Source: Hymenobacter lucidus
GTDB taxonomy: Bacteria > Bacteroidota > Bacteroidia > Cytophagales > Hymenobacteraceae
Assembly (NCBI RefSeq): GCF_020447265.1
Contig: NZ_JAJADR010000005.1
Span: 310,001 to 374,000, forward strand
Reading direction: 5' to 3'
DNA length: 64,000 bases
Below are positions 1-7,770 of this stretch, piece by piece. Both the position numbers and the translations under genes were made by a program. Numbering within the stretch: the first letter of the stretch is position 1; every line of letters begins with the position of its first letter. The notes below the pieces were generated by a model that was not told the DNA's origin, did not search any database, and saw only the letters and a program-made list of their open reading frames with translations.

Positions 1-829
1 CCGGCACCAAGTGGGCCAGCAGCTGCGCACTTTTAGTGGCTGCCTCGGGGTGTTTCGAGGCTTCAGTGGCGTGAATGTAGAAGTGGTTGGCCCCGGCGTG
101 GTCGGGCGTGCCGCGCAGCACCTGCTCCAGCGCGCCTACCACTTCGGCCGTCCAGGGCTGGGGCTGGCCATTTTTCTGCCAAATATCCCAGGGGTGCAGG
201 TTCATCACGGCCTCGGCATACATGGCCCCAATGTCGGGGTCGGTAGGATATTGCTGATACACGGCTTTTAGTGCTTTGGCGTAGGCTTGGTCGTAGGGGC
301 TGCGGTCGGCTACCGGCGTGGGCGGGTAGCGCGTGGCCAGGGCCGCAATGAGGGCCTGTTCCTTGGGCGTGGCTTTGGCGGCCAGGTGCTGGGCCTGCCG
401 CACGGCCCGGTAGGCCCGGCTGAAATTGTCGGGCTCCATGCCCGCGTTGTAGTTGGGTCCCAGCACGTAGCTATAGCCCCAGTAACACATGGCGCAGGTC
501 GAGTCCTGGCGGGTGGCTTCGTAGAATGAGCGGGCTGCCTCGGCGTGGTTGAAGCCGTAGGCCAACATCAGCCCCTGTCGGAAATAGGCCAGCGCCGCGG
601 GGCTGGTGGTGGAAATAGCCAGCGTAACACCCGCCAGCCCCGGCAGCAGCGGCGCTTTGCGGCCCGACAGATACCAGGAAGTATCGGCCAGCACCGGGGC
701 CTCGCACATGGTTACGGAAGCGGGCTGAGCCCGGGCCGGCACGATAGTGCTGGTAGTAGCTGCTGGTTGCGGCCGGGTAGAGCAGCCGGCCAGCAGCAGT
801 AGGGCGCCACCAATAGAATTGATTTTCAT
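1..829 (-). CDS. Lipoprotein with TPR-like repeats (3' end outside window)
   Basis: The frame stays open on the minus strand from an ATG at 829-827 to the left edge, giving about 276 residues with the C-terminus missing. The N-terminus is a lipoprotein signal: a short hydrophobic stretch and the lipobox LLAGC, with the lipidated Cys at residue 16. The rest is rich in Ala, Tyr and Trp and reads like helical TPR/SEL1-type repeats (for example AYFRQGLMLAYGFNHAEAAR and CAMCYWGYSYVLGPNYNAG), a pattern seen in Bacteroidota tetratricopeptide proteins. Likely anchored in the periplasm or outer membrane; substrate or partner unknown. It is transcribed away from the SDR gene on the other side of the gap at 830-1129. 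Confidence 0.75.
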   Translation of the reverse strand, partial: MKINSIGGALLLLAGCSTRPQPAATTSTIVPARAQPASVTMCEAPVLADTSWYLSGRKAPLLPGLAGVTLAISTTSPAALAYFRQGLMLAYGFNHAEAARSFYEATRQDSTCAMCYWGYSYVLGPNYNAGMEPDNFSRAYRAVRQAQHLAAKATPKEQALIAALATRYPPTPVADRSPYDQAYAKALKAVYQQYPTDPDIGAMYAEAVMNLHPWDIWQKNGQPQPWTAEVVGALEQVLRGTPDHAGANHFYIHATEASKHPEAATKSAQLLAHLVP

Positions 830-1129
830 GGGAATAACTGAAAAGTATAGTCTACGCCCTGCTCCTGCCGCTTCTTTCAGCCCGGCCCGAGCCTTCCTTT
901 TTCTCCTGCCGCCTGCTGGCAATGCGCCGCTTTTATATAGTTACAAATAAATATAGAAGACTGCAATACTGCTGCCCTGTCGGCGGGGCCCACAAAAGCC
1001 GTTGGCCTCAGCTACTCTTTCTGAAACACACTGGTTTTTTACTCCGTTTCTGAGCCACCTTTTCCGAATTAATTTGTCTGTTTATCAGTAAATTACACTA
1101 CCATCCTCCAACCCTAAACCCTGTCAGCC
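830..1129. other. Intergenic region between divergent genes
   Basis: This 300-bp gap separates the divergent lipoprotein and SDR genes, so it must hold both promoters. It is AT-rich compared with its flanks. I see no exact TAnnTTTG box on either strand and no convincing small gene. Confidence 0.4.
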
Positions 1130-1921
1130 ATGAACAACCAAACTGCCTTGATTACGGGTGCCTCCAGCGGCATCGGCTTCGAGCTGGCCCGCTGCTTTGC
1201 CCGCGACGAATACCGTGTGATGCTGGTGGCCCGCCACCTCGATGAGCTGCAGGAAGCGGCCCGCCTGCTGCAACAGGAGTTCTGGGGCGTCGAGGTGCTG
1301 CTGCTGCCCTTCGATTTGAGCCGGCCCGAAACTGCCGAGCAGCTCTACGCCGAAACTTCCCGGCGCGGTCTGCAGATTGATGCGCTGGTCAATGACGCCG
1401 GCTTCGGCGAAACCGGCTACTTCACCGATACCGACATGCAAACCGAGCTGAACATCATTCAGGTAAACGCTACCTCGCTCGTGCACCTCACCAAGCTGTA
1501 TCTGCGCGACATGGTGCGGCGCAACGAGGGGCGCATTCTGCAGGTGGGCTCGGTGGCTTCGTTTGCGCCCAGCCCCTGCCAGGCCGTGTATGCCGCCACC
1601 AAGGCCTTCGTGCTCAGCTTCACCGAGGCCGTACAGCACGAATTAAAGCAGCAGAAGTCGGCCGTGACGATGACCATTCTCTGCCCGCCGCCGACTGACA
1701 CCAACTTCTTCCACGTGGCCCACGCCGAAAACACCCGCGCCGCCAGCCACGCCGCCTCGGCCCGCGCCGTGGCCGAGGAAGGCTACGATGCCCTCATGGA
1801 CGGCGCGGCCCGCTCTCTGCCCACACTCGGGGCCAAGGTCAACTTCTTCTCCAGCCTGCTGCTGCCCGACTCGATGCTGGCCACGCTAATGAACACCCAG
1901 CTGCACGCGGCCGAGAAATAA
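1130..1921 (+). CDS. Short-chain dehydrogenase/reductase (SDR)
   Basis: A 263-residue classical SDR, the usual length. Visible motifs: the NAD(P)-binding TGASSGIG at residues 9-16, NDAG at 88-91 (usually NNAG), Ser141, and the catalytic YAATK with Tyr154 and Lys158. It should be a soluble NAD(P)H-dependent oxidoreductase; Arg35 after the second strand (VARH) hints at NADP(H) preference. The substrate cannot be read from the sequence. The gene stands alone and is followed by a strong hairpin at 1947-1980. Confidence 0.9.
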   Translation: MNNQTALITGASSGIGFELARCFARDEYRVMLVARHLDELQEAARLLQQEFWGVEVLLLPFDLSRPETAEQLYAETSRRGLQIDALVNDAGFGETGYFTDTDMQTELNIIQVNATSLVHLTKLYLRDMVRRNEGRILQVGSVASFAPSPCQAVYAATKAFVLSFTEAVQHELKQQKSAVTMTILCPPPTDTNFFHVAHAENTRAASHAASARAVAEEGYDALMDGAARSLPTLGAKVNFFSSLLLPDSMLATLMNTQLHAAEK

Positions 1922-1946
1922 GCCCCTGCTGCGGTAGTGCTTGCCT

Positions 1947-1980
1947 TTGCGCCTTCCGGCCCCGCCGCCGGAAGGCGCAA
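1947..1980 (+). terminator. Hairpin after the SDR gene
   Basis: Perfect 14-bp inverted repeat (TTGCGCCTTCCGGC and its complement) with a 6-nt loop, 26 bp after the SDR stop. There is no long T tract, so terminator function is likely but not certain. Confidence 0.6.
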
Positions 1981-2128
1981 CTGTTTCCGGGCCGCCGGTT
2001 TACAACCACCAATGTGCGGCCGGATGCTTGGCAAAGCGCCGACGCTTGCGTAGCTTATAGTCGTCCTTGGCCTTATCGGCTGATTGGCTATGCTACCTCG
2101 GCCCGGCCGATTTTTTCAGCGCCTGTAT

Positions 2129-2701
2129 ATGTATCGACTGCTCCTGCTCTGCCTGCTCGCTTTTCCGCTGCGCGGCCACGCCCAATGGGCCGTTACGGAG
2201 TGGGTCGAAACGCGCATTGATGAGCACCTGGTGGTGCAGCTGCCCTACGTGACGCTGCCCGACCCCGACACCAAGGCCCCCGGCACGCAGAGCTTCGTTA
2301 CCGAAACGGAAAGCATTATCCTGCTGGCGGGCAGCGTCGATTTGCGCTACTTGCCCAAGTATAATCCTAACGGAGTCGTTACGCTCGAAACGCTGAATAA
2401 GAGCTTCAACCGCCTTATTCGCCACCAGAGCAAGAAACTGAAGAGCGCGGCTTTCAAGATGGAGTCGCAGGGTAACGTCATCTTTGCCAAGACGCCCGCC
2501 CGGGCTGTGCGCTACAGCTATCTGGATGAAGTGCGCGAGCAGCCGGCCTACTTCGACATGATTTTCCTCTGGCGCGGTGATACCATTTACCTCTTTGGCT
2601 GCGGCTACCGCCTGCCCGAAACCAACGATGCCGTGCAGGACCGCAAGCACTTTCTGCAGTCGGTAGTATTCGACGCGACCCTGCCCGGCAAAGAGCTTTA
2701 A
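2129..2701 (+). CDS. Exported protein of unknown function
   Basis: 190 residues from the ATG at 2129, chosen over the in-frame ATG at 2084 because it places a clean signal peptide at the start (MYRLLLLCLLAFPLRGHAQ, cleavage likely after HA). The mature part has no motif I recognise; it alternates polar and hydrophobic residues as a small beta-rich periplasmic domain would, with VETRIDEHLVVQLP near the start and RGDTIYLFGCGYRLP near the end. A hairpin terminator follows at 2748-2791. Function unknown; it is a single-gene unit. Confidence 0.7.
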   Translation: MYRLLLLCLLAFPLRGHAQWAVTEWVETRIDEHLVVQLPYVTLPDPDTKAPGTQSFVTETESIILLAGSVDLRYLPKYNPNGVVTLETLNKSFNRLIRHQSKKLKSAAFKMESQGNVIFAKTPARAVRYSYLDEVREQPAYFDMIFLWRGDTIYLFGCGYRLPETNDAVQDRKHFLQSVVFDATLPGKEL

Positions 2702-2747
2702 ACCGCCCTTATGCCGCCACTCTTTGGCGCCACTATCATAGCCTGCC

Positions 2748-2791
2748 AACAGCTACGCCTTCCGCCCTCGGGCCTGGAAGACGTAGCTGTT
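2748..2791 (+). terminator. Hairpin terminator
   Basis: Arms AACAGCTACG (2748-2757) and CGTAGCTGTT (2782-2791), extended inward by CTTCC/GGAAG with one mismatch. A second short hairpin, GCCGTCTG-C-CAGACGGC, lies just downstream at 2802-2818. Confidence 0.6.
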
Positions 2792-2938
2792 TCTAGCCCA
2801 AGCCGTCTGCCAGACGGCCCTTGCCGACTGCTGGCAGTATTGAATAAATCCCTATTCAACAATTAGTTGGCAGCGCCAAACTGCGGAGCTTTCGCACATT
2901 AATTTGAGCCAAATAACTCATTAACAAGTAATTTACAT

Positions 2939-2946
2939 TACGTTTG
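2939..2946 (+). promoter_or_regulatory. Candidate -7 box TACGTTTG
   Basis: An exact match to the Bacteroidota -7 consensus TAnnTTTG, 59 bp before the start of the T9SS protein gene at 3005. No TTTG sits at the usual -33 spacing, so this rests on one box. Confidence 0.4.
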
Positions 2947-3004
2947 TCACATATATGCTTTTTGCATTTTCCAAAAAAGTACTATTGTCCTACTCTTTCC
3001 TAAA

Positions 3005-5215
3005 ATGAAAACATCTTCTCTACTCACCTCGTGCCTGCTGCTGGCGGCGCTGCCGTATGCGGGCCTCAGCCACGCCCAACCGCTAGCCACCGCTACCCAG
3101 CCAGCCGCGCTACGGGCTCCCGTGGCTGATGTAACGACCACGCTGACGGGCCCTACCACACTGGGCGCGGGTGTTTCGTCGGGCACTTACACCGTTACCT
3201 TCACCAACAATGGCCCCGGCGACGCCTTCGACGTAACCCAGAAAGTGGCTCTGCCCGCCGGCGCTACCCTCTCGGTGGCCCAGCGCGCCGCCCTGCCCGG
3301 CACGGCCGTGTATAACTCAACTACCAACGTCATCGACTTCGGCAGCGTGGTACTGGCCAAGGACGGCTCGAAGACCTACACGTTCAGCTTTACCTCACCT
3401 ACTACCCAGGGCACGGGCTTTTTGACCAGCACCGTGGGCACGAGTTCCAACCAGGCTGCCAATAAAGACCCCGACACGGACCGCGTGGACGTGACCATCA
3501 CGGCCGGTAACTTCTTCGTGGCCAACGACGACAGCAACGAAGTGCCGGCTAACTCGACCAAGACGGGCAACATTATCCTCAACGACCCCAACCCAGCCAA
3601 CCTGCCCAACAGCGCCTTCAGCGTGCAGCTCGTGACGGGCCCGGCCCACGGCAGCGCCACCATCAATCCCGACGGTAGCTACAGCTACACGCCCAACAGT
3701 GGCTACCTCGGACCCGACAGCTTCACTTACCAGATCAATGTGCCATCGGCCACCCCTCCCAGCTCCAACGTGGCGACGGTGAGCCTGAACGTGTATGACG
3801 CCAGCCTGGTGTGCCTCAGCGGCACGGGTACTAACCTGCTGGCTAACCCCAGCTTCACGGCCAACAATACGGGCTTCAACTCGGCCTACGGCTACGCCGG
3901 CACCGGCGCCACCAGCCTGCAGCCCGAGGGCCTCTACATGGTGGGTTCTGATGCGGCGTCCTACCACAACAATTTCGTCGGCTACGGCCGCACAGGTGCC
4001 AACGACAAGTTCATGATTGTGAATGGCTCGGCCGATTTGAGCATCGTGTACTCGCAGACCGTGACGGTGCAACCCAACCGTTACTACACGTTTTCGGCTT
4101 ACGCTTCCAGCGTAAATACTGGCAATCCGGCTCAGCTCGGCTTTGTTATCAACGGCAAGTCTACGTCGTCGGTAACCACGCTGCCCACCGAGGCCAACGT
4201 CTTCGTCCCGATTTCCGACCTCTGGTTTTCGGGCAGCAATACCTCGGCCGTTATTGAAATCCGGGACGTGAACAAGGTGGCCAGCGGCAACGACTTCGGC
4301 CTCGACGATATCTACATCGGCACCTGCGCCGTGTCGCTGAGGGTGAATGACGTGCGCAACGCCCGCATGAACAACAAGGCCGCCGCCAACAGCATTTCGG
4401 CCCTCAGCGCCACCGTTACCAGCGGTCCGCCGGTGGGCAGCTACACCATCCAGACGCTGCCCGCCGCCGCGGCTGGCGTGCTCTACCTGCGGGGCGCCGC
4501 AGTACTACCCGGCCAGATTCTTTCTACCAGCGAAGCCAACCAGCTCACCTTCGACCCGGCCGATGGCTACGTGGGCACTGCCACCTTCACCTACACCGGC
4601 TCCGATACCAGCGGCTCGGGCAGCAACAACACTGCTACCTTCACCATTCCGGTGGAAAGCACCCCGCTGCCGGTTGAGCTAACGGCCTTTGCCGCCAAGC
4701 TCGTGGGTACCCAGGACGCGCAGCTCATCTGGCGCACCGCTCAGGAGCACAACAACGACCATTTCGACGTGGAGCGCAGCACCGATCAGGAGGCTTTCAC
4801 AGTGGTAGGCACCGTAGCCGGCCACGGCACCACCACCAGCGCCACCAGCTACACCTACACCGACCGGGGCGTGGGCGCCAGCTTCAGCGGCACCGTGTAT
4901 TACCGCCTGCGCCAGGTAGATACCGATGGCACCAGCACTTACTCACCCGTACGCTCCGTCAACATCGAAGGCACGCAGGAGCTCTCAGTGTATCCCAACC
5001 CCGCCACCGGCCCGGCTACCCTCGACCTGCGCGTGCTACCCGCCGGTAGCTACCAGGTTACGCTCGTTGACGCCGTGGGGCGCCAGCTCCGGAGCACAGC
5101 CCTCAGTGGTGGCCAACAGCACCCCTTGTTGCTCGACGGCCTGCCCCGCGGTACTTACGTACTGCTGGTGCGCGGCCCCGGTACCAAGCTCAGCCAGCGT
5201 GTGGTGCTGCGGTAA
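3005..5215 (+). CDS. T9SS type A cargo protein with cadherin/Ig-like domains
   Basis: 736 residues. A signal peptide (about 1-26, ending SHAQ) is followed by a DUF11-like beta domain (about 40-165), a tandem-95/cadherin-like module (VANDDSNEVPANS, then DSFTYQINV, about 170-265), a carbohydrate-binding-like beta region with QTVTVQPNRYYTFSAYAS (about 270-440), a second cadherin-like module (440-555), and the linker PLPVELTAFAAKL common in Bacteroidota exoproteins. The last 75 residues form a T9SS type A sorting domain: LSVYPNPATGPATLD, then GSYQVTLVDAVGRQL and GTYVLLV. It is expected to cross the outer membrane by the PorT-type system and be surface-attached or released. No enzymatic motif is visible; an adhesin or matrix role is inference. 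Confidence 0.85.
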   Translation: MKTSSLLTSCLLLAALPYAGLSHAQPLATATQPAALRAPVADVTTTLTGPTTLGAGVSSGTYTVTFTNNGPGDAFDVTQKVALPAGATLSVAQRAALPGTAVYNSTTNVIDFGSVVLAKDGSKTYTFSFTSPTTQGTGFLTSTVGTSSNQAANKDPDTDRVDVTITAGNFFVANDDSNEVPANSTKTGNIILNDPNPANLPNSAFSVQLVTGPAHGSATINPDGSYSYTPNSGYLGPDSFTYQINVPSATPPSSNVATVSLNVYDASLVCLSGTGTNLLANPSFTANNTGFNSAYGYAGTGATSLQPEGLYMVGSDAASYHNNFVGYGRTGANDKFMIVNGSADLSIVYSQTVTVQPNRYYTFSAYASSVNTGNPAQLGFVINGKSTSSVTTLPTEANVFVPISDLWFSGSNTSAVIEIRDVNKVASGNDFGLDDIYIGTCAVSLRVNDVRNARMNNKAAANSISALSATVTSGPPVGSYTIQTLPAAAAGVLYLRGAAVLPGQILSTSEANQLTFDPADGYVGTATFTYTGSDTSGSGSNNTATFTIPVESTPLPVELTAFAAKLVGTQDAQLIWRTAQEHNNDHFDVERSTDQEAFTVVGTVAGHGTTTSATSYTYTDRGVGASFSGTVYYRLRQVDTDGTSTYSPVRSVNIEGTQELSVYPNPATGPATLDLRVLPAGSYQVTLVDAVGRQLRSTALSGGQQHPLLLDGLPRGTYVLLVRGPGTKLSQRVVLR

Positions 5216-5242
5216 GCCAACAACAGCCGTTCATGCTATAAC

Positions 5243-5277
5243 AAAAAAGCCCTTGCCAGCGTGGCAGGGGCTTTTTT
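5243..5277 (+). terminator. Rho-independent terminator
   Basis: Hairpin AAAAAAGCCCTTGCCA / TGGCAGGGGCTTTTTT with an A tract and T tract on either side. It lies between convergent genes and can serve both strands. Confidence 0.85.
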
Positions 5278-5295
5278 GTGCAAGGACCCGCAACA

Positions 5296-5736
5296 CTACG
5301 CCTCCAGCGGCATTTCGGTGCTGATGGCAATCCGGTTCCAGGCATTTATCATCACAATGGCCATTAGGGCCCGCGCCAGCAGGTGCTCGTCAAACAGGGC
5401 CGCGGCCTGCTGGTAGGTAGCCGGCGAAACGCCGTGCTGTCCGATGAGCGTTACTTCCTCGGTGAGGGCCAGCAGAGCCTTTTCCTCGGCCGTAAACAGC
5501 GTGGTTTCGCGCCAGGCCGACAGCAGATACAGGCGCTGCTCGGTTTCGCCGTCTTTGCGCGCCTCTTTGCTGTGCATATTGAGGCAGAAGGCGCAGCCAT
5601 TGAGCTGGGAGGCCCGCATTCTTATCAGGTGCCGGTGAGTGGCGCTGAGCCCGGTAGTAGCCAGGTGCTGTTCGATGCCGTACATGAGTTTCCAGGCTTC
5701 GGGGTCGGTTTTTTGCAGTTTGAGTCGCATGGTCAA
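5296..5736 (-). CDS. AhpD-like carboxymuconolactone decarboxylase-family protein
   Basis: 146 residues (ATG at 5736; an in-frame ATG at 5730 is equally possible). The core motif is CAFCLNMH, the CxxCxxxH signature of AhpD/YnfC-type alkylhydroperoxidase-like proteins, preceded by MRASQLNG. In this family the two cysteines form a redox pair acting on peroxides or adducts. The helical pattern and length fit a single CMD domain. It lies 86 bp downstream of, and on the same strand as, the Crp-type regulator gene, which suggests a redox-responsive two-gene unit. The exact substrate is not visible. Confidence 0.88.
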   Translation of the reverse strand: MTMRLKLQKTDPEAWKLMYGIEQHLATTGLSATHRHLIRMRASQLNGCAFCLNMHSKEARKDGETEQRLYLLSAWRETTLFTAEEKALLALTEEVTLIGQHGVSPATYQQAAALFDEHLLARALMAIVMINAWNRIAISTEMPLEA

Positions 5737-5822
5737 CTAGGTTGGTTTAGCGTTGAAGTATGCCTCAAAGGTCGGCCCCGGCCAGCCCGATCTACTTAAT
5801 CTTGATTAAGAAACGCGGGCTG

Positions 5823-6401
5823 CTACCGATGCCCCACCCGCGCCCGAATCTTGCTCAAAAACTCGGGTGTAAAGCCCAGGTACGACGCCAGCAAATACTG
5901 CGGCACCCGCTGCACAAACTCGGGGTGAGCGTCGTTGAAATGATGGTAGCGCGCCTCCCCCGACAAGCTGTAGAGAAACTTGAACCGGAACAGCGTAGCC
6001 GCCGCCACCCGCTGCAGCACCAGCCGAAAATACCGCTCCAGCTGCGGCAGCCGCCCAAACACCTCCTCCTGCACCCCGCACCCGAACACGACTACCATAG
6101 TGGGCTCCACGGCCTGAATATTGAACTGGGACGGCTGTTGGGTGTCGAGGCTGGCGTAGTCGGTCTGCCACCAGTTTTCAATGCCGAACTGCACGGTCTG
6201 CTCGGTGCCTTTTTCGGTGGTGAGGTAAGTGCGCAGGCAGCCGCGCAGGATAAAATAGTTGGCCCCGCATACCTGCCCTTCAGTTAGCAGCAGTTCTTTG
6301 CGGGCCAGCGTCTGCACTGGCAGCTGCGCCACCAGCCACGCCCCCTCGGCTGCCGTCAGCGGTACGTAGCGGGTAATGTGAGCAAGCAGGGGTTGGTGCA
6401 T
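5823..6401 (-). CDS. Crp/Fnr-family transcriptional regulator
   Basis: 192 residues, the length of Bacteroidota Crp-like proteins. The N-terminal cyclic-nucleotide-binding-type beta-roll shows GANYFILRGCLRTYL and later FNIQAVEPTMVVVFG. The C-terminal helix-turn-helix region shows PQYLLASYLGFTPEFLSKIRAR, the pattern of this family. Ligand unknown: many Bacteroidota members carry this fold without binding cAMP. It precedes the AhpD-like gene on the same strand and probably regulates it or itself. Confidence 0.88.
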   Translation of the reverse strand: MHQPLLAHITRYVPLTAAEGAWLVAQLPVQTLARKELLLTEGQVCGANYFILRGCLRTYLTTEKGTEQTVQFGIENWWQTDYASLDTQQPSQFNIQAVEPTMVVVFGCGVQEEVFGRLPQLERYFRLVLQRVAAATLFRFKFLYSLSGEARYHHFNDAHPEFVQRVPQYLLASYLGFTPEFLSKIRARVGHR

Positions 6402-6583
6402 GGCAGGCCGGCAAGGCAGCGTTGGGCCACCCTCATGAGCTAAGATACGCGGCCGACGCCAGTACTCTACACTTCGGCCCCAGCCTGCTTTTCGGCGCTG
6501 TGGTGGTGCTAATACCGCCCAATTCCCCTATCCTTAGCCTGCTGTTCCCACTTCCGGGGTAGCCTCTTCCCTCTTATTAACTT

Positions 6584-7624
6584 ATGGATATGCCTGCCGA
6601 TAACCTGCCCGTTACCGCTGAGTCACCCTGCTCCCCGCTCATTACCGAGTACGACCCCTACTGGCAGGGGCCCAACACGGGCTCCACCCACGAGGTGGCC
6701 ATTACCAAGGATTTCGTGTTTGTGAGCGGGCAGTTGATGGACCAGATAGCCAAGTTCGACCACGCCGGCCAGCTGCTCACTCACTTCAATATGCCCGCCG
6801 GTAGCGGCCCCCACGGCCTGCTCATCGACCACGAAGACCAGCTCTGGGTGTCATTGGAGTTTGCCGGCAGTATCGTGCGCCTCGATGAAAACGGCGGCAT
6901 CACCGACCACATCGACACGACCATTCGGGCCTCCGGCGGCCAGTTTAACCCCGCGCCCCACGGCATCTGCCAGGGCCCCGACGGCAGCATCTGGTTCACG
7001 GGCAAGCGCACCAGCACCATCGGCCGCGTCATGCCCGAACAATACGCGGTGCATTTCCAGCTCAACACCCTGGCCGCCCTGCCCATCTTCCTCAGCCCCG
7101 GCCCCGACGGCAGCATCTGGGGCACCGAGCTGCTGGGCAGCGCCATTCTGCGCATCAACCCTAACCAGGGCCGGGTGCTGGAATACAAAACGCCCACGCC
7201 CAACAGCCGCCCCATCGGCATCATTCCCGACCCGCTGCTGCCCTACATGTGGTTTTCGGAGGAAGCAGGCCGCAAAATCGGGCGTATCAACATGGAAGGC
7301 CGCATCCAGGAATTTACCCTGCCCCTGCTCCAGCCCAACCACATCCTGGGCTCCCTCACCTTCGACCTGGAAATGAACCTCTGGGTGCAGGTCTACATCG
7401 ATACCACGTTGCCCGGCCTGCCCGGCCCCGACTACCTACTCTGCATCGACAAGGCCATCCGCACCAGCACCGACCCCTACCTGTTCGGCGTGGCCCTCAC
7501 CACCCACAAGGTGCCCAGCTCCCGCGGGATGCTGCACCGCATCAAAACCGACCCGGCGGGCAACCTCTGGTTCACGGAAATGATGACCGATAAGCTGGCC
7601 AAAGTAACCCTGAACGCCGGTTAA
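6584..7624 (+). CDS. Virginiamycin B lyase-like (Vgb/SMP-30 type) beta-propeller
   Basis: 346 residues with at least six propeller blades of about 45 residues, each with the pattern G-P-D-G-S-I-W-F-T followed by I-x-R-I (GPDGSIWFTGKRTSTIGRV, GPDGSIWGTELLGSAILRI, GNLWFTEMMTDKLAKV). This is the blade consensus of streptogramin B lyase and its relatives. No signal peptide is visible, so it is probably cytoplasmic. Most chromosomal Vgb-like proteins have no shown role in antibiotic resistance, so that function should not be assumed. It is a single gene, convergent with the next. Confidence 0.8.
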   Translation: MDMPADNLPVTAESPCSPLITEYDPYWQGPNTGSTHEVAITKDFVFVSGQLMDQIAKFDHAGQLLTHFNMPAGSGPHGLLIDHEDQLWVSLEFAGSIVRLDENGGITDHIDTTIRASGGQFNPAPHGICQGPDGSIWFTGKRTSTIGRVMPEQYAVHFQLNTLAALPIFLSPGPDGSIWGTELLGSAILRINPNQGRVLEYKTPTPNSRPIGIIPDPLLPYMWFSEEAGRKIGRINMEGRIQEFTLPLLQPNHILGSLTFDLEMNLWVQVYIDTTLPGLPGPDYLLCIDKAIRTSTDPYLFGVALTTHKVPSSRGMLHRIKTDPAGNLWFTEMMTDKLAKVTLNAG

Positions 7625-7638
7625 GCTGCCAGCATGCT

Positions 7639-7721
7639 GTAGAGACGCAACCTTGCATCTCGTCGTCCGCGCGGTTCATACAACCATTGTTCAACGACGA
7701 GGCGCAAGGTTGCGTCTCTAC
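7639..7721. repeat. Imperfect inverted repeat between convergent genes
   Basis: 28-bp arms (7639-7666 and 7694-7721) starting GTAGAGACGCAACCTTGC, with two mismatches and a 27-bp centre. Such GTAGAGACGC-type hairpins recur in many genomes as REP-like elements. Here it may also end transcription from both sides. Confidence 0.7.
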
Positions 7722-7770
7722 GCTCACTCCCAGACCCTGCATCTAAGGAACTAGTCTCAGTCGTTGCGGC

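Noticed and set aside
6584..7624. Antibiotic-resistance call (streptogramin lyase) for the Vgb-like propeller
   Set aside because: Only the blade pattern supports similarity; many chromosomal relatives have other or unknown roles, so no resistance claim is made.
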